This document shows positions 6,265-10,845 of a stretch of 10,845 nt of DNA, in pieces. The notes beneath the pieces are model-generated. The model was not told where the DNA came from. It did not search any database and saw only the letters and a list, made by a program, of their open reading frames with translations. The translations under genes and the position numbers were made by a program. This DNA is from SZUA-442 sp051011415 (GTDB taxonomy: Bacteria; Actinomycetota; Acidimicrobiia; Spongiisociales; UBA5794): contig JBPCTY010000104.1 of the NCBI GenBank assembly GCA_051011415.1, positions 1 through 10,845 on the forward strand. The letters run 5' to 3'. Every line of letters starts with the position of its first letter. Positions within the stretch are counted from its first letter, which is position 1.

Positions 6265-7436
6265 GCTGGAACTCGTCGGATCTCGTTCGAGGTGGTCTCG
6301 AGCGGAGCGGATGGGATGAGACCTCCGAAGCGCTCATCCTCACCTCCGGTTTCGTGTACGGATCTGCTGAAGAAGCAGAGGCTGCCTTTGCGGGCGAGGC
6401 CGACCGCTACATCTACTCGCGGTATGGCAACCCGACTGTTGGCATGTTCCAGGAGCGCCTGCGAACCATCGAAGGTGCAGAGGCTTGCTATGCAACAGCG
6501 TCCGGCATGGCCGCAGTCTTCACCTCGCTCATCGCGCTACTTGAGACTGGAGATCGAGTCGTTGCATCGAAAGGTCTCTTCGGATCATGTTTCCTGATCC
6601 TCGACGAGCTCCTTCCTCGGTGGGGGATCTCCACAACGTTCGTCGACGGCGCTGATCTCGATGCGTGGGAGCGCGCACTCGAAGACGGAGCAAGGGTCGT
6701 CTTCTTTGAGACACCATCCAACCCGATGCAGGGTCTCGTCGACATCGCAGCCGTGTCGGAACTCGCACACGCAGCTGGTGCCACTGTCGTCGTTGACAAT
6801 GTGTTCGCCACGCCTGTCCTCCAGTCGCCACTGGCGCTTGGTGCAGACGTTGTGGTGTATTCGACGACGAAGCACGTTGATGGGCAAGGTCGAACCCTCG
6901 GCGGAGCCATCCTTGGGACAGAGGAGTACATCACCGAGCGTGTGCAGCCATTCATCCGGCACACCGGTCCCGCATTGAGCCCCTTCAATGCATGGGTGTT
7001 GGTGAAGAGCCTCGAGACCTTGGACCTGCGTGTCCGGGCACAGGTCGCGTCGGCTGCAAAGCTCGCCGCGCACTTGGACGACGCATCTGGCATTGAGCGG
7101 GTCTGGTACCCACACCTGGAGTCGCATCCTCAGGTTGAGCTTGCACGGGCTCAGATGCGTGCAGGCGGCACCGTCGTGACGTTCTCGGTACCGGGAGGCA
7201 AGGATGCGGCATTCCGCTTTCTCAATTCGCTCGAGGTGATCGACATCTCCAACAACCTCGGCGATGCGAAATCGCTCGTCACCCACCCTGCCTCAACGAC
7301 GCACCGACGTCTCGGTCCCGACGTGCGAAGCGACATGGGGATCACAGACGGAGTCGTTCGTATCAGCGTTGGTCTCGAGGACATCGACGATCTCATCAAC
7401 GATGTCGATCGAGCGACGAAGGCAGCACTCACATGA
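6261..7436 (+). CDS. metZ: O-succinylhomoserine sulfhydrylase (Cys/Met metabolism PLP enzyme)
   Basis: PLP-dependent enzyme of 391 residues that joins a sulfide-level sulfur to O-acyl-homoserine to give homocysteine directly, bypassing cystathionine. Hallmarks: YSRYGNPT (52-59), the PLP-phosphate region CYATASGMAA (76-85), the aspartate for the pyridine nitrogen in VVVDN (D179), the Schiff-base lysine K204 in STTKHVDGQGR, and the C-terminal sequence SLVTHPASTTH. The KHxDGQGR form is typical of MetZ rather than of cystathionine synthase or lyase. Whether the acyl group is succinyl or acetyl is not decided by sequence. I chose ATG 6261 because GGAGG (6251-6255) lies 5 bases upstream and it overlaps the rhodanese stop. 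In-frame starts further upstream lie inside the rhodanese gene. It overlaps the next gene as ATGA. Confidence 0.93.
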   Translation: MSWNSSDLVRGGLERSGWDETSEALILTSGFVYGSAEEAEAAFAGEADRYIYSRYGNPTVGMFQERLRTIEGAEACYATASGMAAVFTSLIALLETGDRVVASKGLFGSCFLILDELLPRWGISTTFVDGADLDAWERALEDGARVVFFETPSNPMQGLVDIAAVSELAHAAGATVVVDNVFATPVLQSPLALGADVVVYSTTKHVDGQGRTLGGAILGTEEYITERVQPFIRHTGPALSPFNAWVLVKSLETLDLRVRAQVASAAKLAAHLDDASGIERVWYPHLESHPQVELARAQMRAGGTVVTFSVPGGKDAAFRFLNSLEVIDISNNLGDAKSLVTHPASTTHRRLGPDVRSDMGITDGVVRISVGLEDIDDLINDVDRATKAALT

Positions 7437-7840
7437 CTACCCGTGTGGATGTGAATGTTCCCCGGTTCAACCAAGCCTGTGTTGCAGCACTTACGGCTTT
7501 GGCGTTCGTCGTGCAATGGTGGCCGCTCGTGGCGGTCACCGCGTTGATCCTCGCAGCGACCCGGTTCGCCGGGCCACGCTACGGGCCATTCACCCAGGCA
7601 TATGTCCGGTTCATCAAGCCGCGACGGAACAGCGATGTCGAGACGGAGGAGGCAGCACCACCACGGTTCGCCCAGCTTCTTGGGACGATCTTCCTCGGAG
7701 TCGCATCGGTTGCATTCCTCCTCGGATGGATGGCATTCGGCTGGGTCCTGACCCTGACAGTGACAGCACTTGCCACGCTTGCCGCCGCGACACGTATCTG
7801 TGTGGGATGCATCGTGTACAAACAGGCGGTGTCGCACTGA
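7433..7840 (+). CDS. DUF4395 membrane protein with C-terminal CxxC
   Basis: Membrane protein of 135 residues of the DUF4395 family. It opens with VDVNVPRFNQA (5-15), followed by two close helices (about 16-45), a basic cytoplasmic loop (VRFIKPRR, then an acidic stretch, about 58-80), two more helices (about 82-120) and RICVGCIVYK near the end. The C123/C126 pair forms a CxxC expected on the cytoplasmic side by the positive-inside rule. Its function is unknown. In actinobacteria the family often lies next to thioredoxin-like or rhodanese genes. It overlaps metZ (ATGA, 7433-7436) and the next start (TGATG, 7838-7842), so it is made together with both. A redox or anchoring role for the neighbouring thioredoxin-like protein is inference. 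Confidence 0.88.
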   Translation: MTTRVDVNVPRFNQACVAALTALAFVVQWWPLVAVTALILAATRFAGPRYGPFTQAYVRFIKPRRNSDVETEEAAPPRFAQLLGTIFLGVASVAFLLGWMAFGWVLTLTVTALATLAAATRICVGCIVYKQAVSH

Positions 7841-8187
7841 TGCTTGAACGTCTGATCATCGTTGCTCTCCTCCTGGCTGGGTCCTTCGGCGTGGTCCTCC
7901 TATGGCAACGTCGTGGGCTTTCTCAACGGCTCGTTGTGCCGGCCGGACTCACCATTGTCTCTACCGAGACGTGTCGCGACTGCGATAGCGCCAGGGCGGC
8001 GTTCGATCGTCTCGGCATCTCCTATCAAACGATGTCCGTGTCTGATGCCGAAGCCGTGGGGATCAGCACACGATCGGTTCCGACGGCGGTCGTCGGCGGA
8101 CCTTCCGGCTCGGCCCTCATCGTGCGAAGAGGGAGGGCGGTGATCACCGATAGCGATCGGATCGCCGCCGTTGCACGGTCTGCCTAG
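7840..8187 (+). CDS. Membrane-anchored thioredoxin/glutaredoxin-like protein
   Basis: Protein of 115 residues with one N-terminal membrane helix (LIIVALLLAGSFGVVLLW, about 5-22) followed by a basic stretch (QRRGLSQR), which points to a cytoplasmic C-terminal domain. That domain is a short thioredoxin fold: strand LTIVST, the redox motif CRDC (C45/C48), helix SARAAFDRLGI, and the cis-proline motif SVPT (P81) before a strand. It could reduce persulfides or disulfides formed in the rhodanese/MetZ sulfur route, or keep the DUF4395 CxxC reduced; both are inference. The ATG at 7840 overlaps the DUF4395 stop. Longer in-frame starts upstream would lie inside DUF4395 and metZ. It is the last gene of the operon. 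No terminator is obvious after the TAG. Confidence 0.85.
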   Translation: MLERLIIVALLLAGSFGVVLLWQRRGLSQRLVVPAGLTIVSTETCRDCDSARAAFDRLGISYQTMSVSDAEAVGISTRSVPTAVVGGPSGSALIVRRGRAVITDSDRIAAVARSA

Positions 8188-8199
8188 GGACTTGCGAGG

Positions 8200-9009
8200 C
8201 TACGTTGGGCCGACGGGTGTGGACTTGGGCCGCCATGCAAGGGCCGCCTCATCGACGATCGTGTCGAAGCGAAGACCCATGAGAATCGCTCCCGCAGCAC
8301 CCGCCGCTTCGGCCTCGTCTGCGACCTCACGAGCAGCATCCCATGCAATCGTGCGTCGCTCGTCGCCGGAAACAGAAGAGAGGCGCTCTCTCAGAGCATC
8401 TTGGGACGGGACGGCGCCCATCGATTCCATGCGATCAATCCATTCCGGTCCGAACGGTGGGATCACCATCACATAGACCGGGGGATCGTCGGGATCGAGA
8501 TCGAGCTTTGCCACCTGTGGTGCCACTGTTGCCGGGTCGAGGATTGGTCCCGCGACAAGGAACTCTGCCCCGGCTTCGATGCGACGCCGCTTTTGCCAGG
8601 CCTGAAAGCGGGTTGGCATGCCGACGGTGAACTCTGGAAGCTCGTTCTGAAGGTCTCTCAGATGGCGAACGATCTCGTAGTGGTTCGCCAGGTGGTCGAC
8701 CTGGGGCAGGGTGTCTCCAACCACCACGAGAAACGACTGAACCCCATTGCCAAGGGCGCCTCGCACCTCAGACTCGATGGCCAGGATGTTTCGATCGCGA
8801 GTCGAGACGACAACGGTCGGATCGACACTCGGAGCGTCGTGGGTAATGCGTGAGGCAAAAGCGAAAGGAGAGACCCTGATCTTTCCGAATACGTTGTCCG
8901 TTACAAGGACGCTTTTCCATGCACCCTCGAGCAACATGTGGTCCATGTTCGGAAGCTCAGGAGGATTGACCTCGACGATCCTTCGGAAACCGTCGGGCTT
9001 ACTGAGCAT
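8200..9009 (-). CDS. Methylenetetrahydrofolate reductase family protein (divergent MetF)
   Basis: Likely reduces 5,10-methylene- to 5-methyl-tetrahydrofolate, the methyl donor for MetH encoded upstream. The 269-residue protein is short against the usual 290-300 and diverged, but the TIM-barrel landmarks are there. IVEVNPPELP (11-20) places E13 where the catalytic glutamate of EFFPP lies. STRDRN (69-74) ends the third strand. FLVVVGD (93-99) places D99 at the LRGD aspartate near the flavin. GAEFLVAGPI (147-156) corresponds to the GADFxxTQ strand. I place the start at ATG 9009, 8 bases before the metH stop end, because AAGGAG lies 7 bases upstream and homology begins there. It is translationally coupled to metH by an 11-base overlap. 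Another FAD- or folate-binding member of this superfamily is possible. Confidence 0.75.
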   Translation of the reverse strand: MLSKPDGFRRIVEVNPPELPNMDHMLLEGAWKSVLVTDNVFGKIRVSPFAFASRITHDAPSVDPTVVVSTRDRNILAIESEVRGALGNGVQSFLVVVGDTLPQVDHLANHYEIVRHLRDLQNELPEFTVGMPTRFQAWQKRRRIEAGAEFLVAGPILDPATVAPQVAKLDLDPDDPPVYVMVIPPFGPEWIDRMESMGAVPSQDALRERLSSVSGDERRTIAWDAAREVADEAEAAGAAGAILMGLRFDTIVDEAALAWRPKSTPVGPT

Positions 9010-10845
9010 CTCGTTGCTCCTTCGGAGATCTGGCGATGAAGTACTTGGCCGCCGGATGGTGGCAGATGATTGCCGACGTCGTCTGCTCGGGCTGGTACTG
9101 GTATCCCGTGTGCGGGCCCACCTCGACTCCGATTCTTTCTGCGTCGAGCAACTGAGCGACCGTGAGGTTGTCCTCGAGGTCCGGGCAGGCAGGATATCCC
9201 CAGGAGTACCGACCGCCCTGGAAGCGCTGACGAAAGAGCCCCCGGATCGTTGGATCGTCGTCTGCGCCGATCCCGAGTTCTGTGCGCACTCGTGCATGCC
9301 AGTACTCAGCAAGCGCCTCGACCATCTCAACTCCTATTCCGTGGAGTTTCAGGTAGTCCTCGTAGCGATCCTCGGCAAACAGTTGCGCGGTTCTCTCGGA
9401 GACCGCTGCACCCATCGACACGACGTGGAAGCCGGCGACATCGAGTCCTTCGTCGACTGGTCGGAAGAAGTCTGCGATGCAGAGCCACGGCGCTTCCTGC
9501 TGTCTGGGGAAGGGGAACCGGCTGAGCTCGGTCGTACGGGACTCGTCCGCCCAGATGACGACGTCGTTGCCTTCGCTGTTGGCATGGAAGTATCCGTAGG
9601 CCACGGACGGCTGGAGGAGGTCTTCCGCTCTGGCCTGTGCAATTCGCCGACGCATCTCGGGAGCGAGACGTTCCTTGAAGGCTGCATCGTCTTCTCCATC
9701 TACCGGTCGGTACTGCCATTGATTGCGGAGAAGCGCCGTCGTGTTCAGATACCGAGCGATGTCATCGAGCTCGATTCCCTTGACGATGCGCGAGCCATAG
9801 AAGGGCGGTTCCGGGATGACGTCGGCGGTAGACACATCGGGCGATCGCGACGGGACGTCGGTCGGAATGGCTACCCCGGTCTCTTCGATTGTGGGGTAGC
9901 GTGTCGTACCAGCCGATGGCTCCGGTCCGTCACCGGTGATCCAGGCCATGGCATCGAGACCCGCAAATGCATCCTTGCCATAGATCAACGGCCCGGGGTA
10001 CCGCTCCCGTAGATCCTGCTCCACATACTTGCGGGTGAGTGCTGCGCCGCCGAGGAGTACCGGCACGTCACCCAGGTCCCTCCTCGCCAGCTCATCAAGG
10101 TTGTCACGCATGATCAACGTGCTCTTCACGAGTAGACCGCTCATTCCGATCGCATCCGAGCTCGTCTCCTCGAACCGGTCGATCATCTCCGCGATCGATA
10201 CCTTGATCCCAAGGTTGTGCACCGTGTAGCCGTTGTTCGAGAGAATGATGTCGACAAGGTTCTTCCCGATGTCGTGCACGTCCCCCGAGACGGTTGCCAG
10301 CACGATGCTGCCGCGTCCCGCATCATCAATTGTGTCGAGATGCGGTTCCAGGTACGCAACGGCGGCTTTCATCGTCTGTGCTGAGCGAAGGACGAAGGGA
10401 AGCTGCATGTCGCCGCTGGCGAAGAGCTCGCCGACCGTCTTCATCCCAGCGAGCAGCACATCGTTAATCAGATTCATCGCAGGCGTCGAGCCCAACGCCT
10501 CGTCAAGGTCAGCCTCAAGGCCAGAACCCATACCTTCGACGATCCGTGTTTCGAGACGCTCGTTCACCGAGAGTCCCTCGAGCGGATCAGCCTTGACGAT
10601 GTCGACCTGCTCTGTCGTGGCGTTGAGCAGATCCTCGAGAGGGTCGTAGTCGTCGGAGCGGCGGTTGTGGACCAGGTCCGTGCAAGCAGTCCGGATGTCT
10701 TCATCGATGTCGTGGAGAGGCACGATCTTCCCCGCATGGATGATTGCCGCATCGAGACCCGCATCGAGACACTCGTGGAGAAAGACGCTGTTCAACGCTC
10801 TTCGCAGTTGTGGTTTGAGTCCGAAGGAGATGTTTGACACGCCGA
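8999..10845 (-). CDS. metH: Cobalamin-dependent methionine synthase, C-terminal part
   Basis: Transfers a methyl group from methyl-tetrahydrofolate through cobalamin to homocysteine. The frame is open to the right edge, so the homocysteine domain and most of the folate domain lie outside; about 614 residues are visible. Numbering from the valine of VSNISFG: end of the pterin-binding barrel (1-45, with RALNSVFLHECLDAGLDAAI), the cap domain (about 85-170), and the B12 domain (about 175-305) with cobalamin ligand H189 in GDVHDIGKN and later LLGGAALTR. The SAM-dependent reactivation domain (about 345-605) has YGYFHANSEGND, R544 before GYPACPD (548-554), and HHPAAKYF. An activation domain implies repair of oxidised cobalamin with SAM and a reductant such as flavodoxin. 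It ends in TAA at 9001-8999, overlapping the MetF-like gene. Confidence 0.96.
   Translation of the reverse strand, partial: GVSNISFGLKPQLRRALNSVFLHECLDAGLDAAIIHAGKIVPLHDIDEDIRTACTDLVHNRRSDDYDPLEDLLNATTEQVDIVKADPLEGLSVNERLETRIVEGMGSGLEADLDEALGSTPAMNLINDVLLAGMKTVGELFASGDMQLPFVLRSAQTMKAAVAYLEPHLDTIDDAGRGSIVLATVSGDVHDIGKNLVDIILSNNGYTVHNLGIKVSIAEMIDRFEETSSDAIGMSGLLVKSTLIMRDNLDELARRDLGDVPVLLGGAALTRKYVEQDLRERYPGPLIYGKDAFAGLDAMAWITGDGPEPSAGTTRYPTIEETGVAIPTDVPSRSPDVSTADVIPEPPFYGSRIVKGIELDDIARYLNTTALLRNQWQYRPVDGEDDAAFKERLAPEMRRRIAQARAEDLLQPSVAYGYFHANSEGNDVVIWADESRTTELSRFPFPRQQEAPWLCIADFFRPVDEGLDVAGFHVVSMGAAVSERTAQLFAEDRYEDYLKLHGIGVEMVEALAEYWHARVRTELGIGADDDPTIRGLFRQRFQGGRYSWGYPACPDLEDNLTVAQLLDAERIGVEVGPHTGYQYQPEQTTSAIICHHPAAKYFIARSPKEQRDAQ

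Noticed and set aside
6585..7286. Open frame of 233 codons opposite metZ
   Set aside because: Antisense to catalytic regions of MetZ and without its own start signals.
7264..7839. Longer N-terminus for the thioredoxin-like protein
   Set aside because: It would read through metZ and DUF4395 out of frame. The product of that part has shadow composition.
9010..9330. Longer N-terminus for the MTHFR-family protein
   Set aside because: The extension is arginine/serine-rich and overlaps metH. Family similarity and the AAGGAG site point to 9009.
8747..10012. Open frame of 421 codons on the plus strand opposite metH and the MTHFR-family gene
   Set aside because: It has arginine/serine-rich shadow composition, no Shine-Dalgarno and no recognisable family, and both genes on the other strand show clear homology.
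1..10845. CRISPR array, tRNA, rRNA, insertion sequence or prophage
   Set aside because: No spaced long direct repeats, tRNA-like cloverleaf, transposase, integrase or terminal repeats were seen on either strand.

Overview
The window is 10,845 bases of GC-rich (roughly 60%), densely coded DNA. GTG starts, 4-base stop/start overlaps, a long ArsR-type regulator, an FtsX-type ABC exporter and the DUF1737/rhodanese/MetZ/DUF4395 gene set all suggest an actinobacterium. A free-living Acidimicrobiia-like lineage is plausible but unproven. No rRNA, tRNA, CRISPR array or insertion sequence was seen. Both edge genes run out of the window.

Left part (1-3777, minus strand): an ABC exporter of the MacB/LolCDE/FtsX type (permease 1-1397, truncated by the left edge; ATPase 1401-2126) lies downstream of a two-gene unit. 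That unit is an ArsR-type winged-helix regulator (2558-3661) coupled by an ATGA overlap to an 81-residue protein of unknown function (2316-2561). A small intrinsic terminator (2241-2266) closes the unit. The regulator's promoter region (3697-3766) carries TCGAAC/TCGAAA hexamers repeated every 10 bp. One pair forms an inverted repeat that encloses the -10 box, which looks like an autorepression operator.

Middle (3778-5478, minus strand): a 566-residue membrane protein that joins an HdeD-like (DUF308) six-helix module to a DUF389 module. It is divergent from the next operon.

Right part (5511-10845): methionine metabolism. On the plus strand a SAM-I-superfamily riboswitch (5541-5623) with an apparently translational expression platform precedes a tightly overlapping five-gene operon. 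Its genes encode a DUF1737 protein, a rhodanese, the PLP enzyme MetZ (direct sulfhydrylation of an activated homoserine to homocysteine), a DUF4395 membrane protein with a CxxC, and a membrane-anchored thioredoxin-like protein with a CxxC. Converging on it from the minus strand, with 12 bases between stop codons, is cobalamin-dependent methionine synthase (MetH, 5' end outside the window) overlapping a short, divergent methylenetetrahydrofolate reductase-family gene. Together these cover sulfur capture into homocysteine, supply of methyl-tetrahydrofolate and methylation to methionine, with SAM feedback on the sulfur branch.

The least described parts are the apparent sulfur/thiol relay built into the MetZ operon, the phased operator array of the ArsR gene, and the P4-less SAM riboswitch whose expression platform can pair over 11 bases with its own aptamer core.
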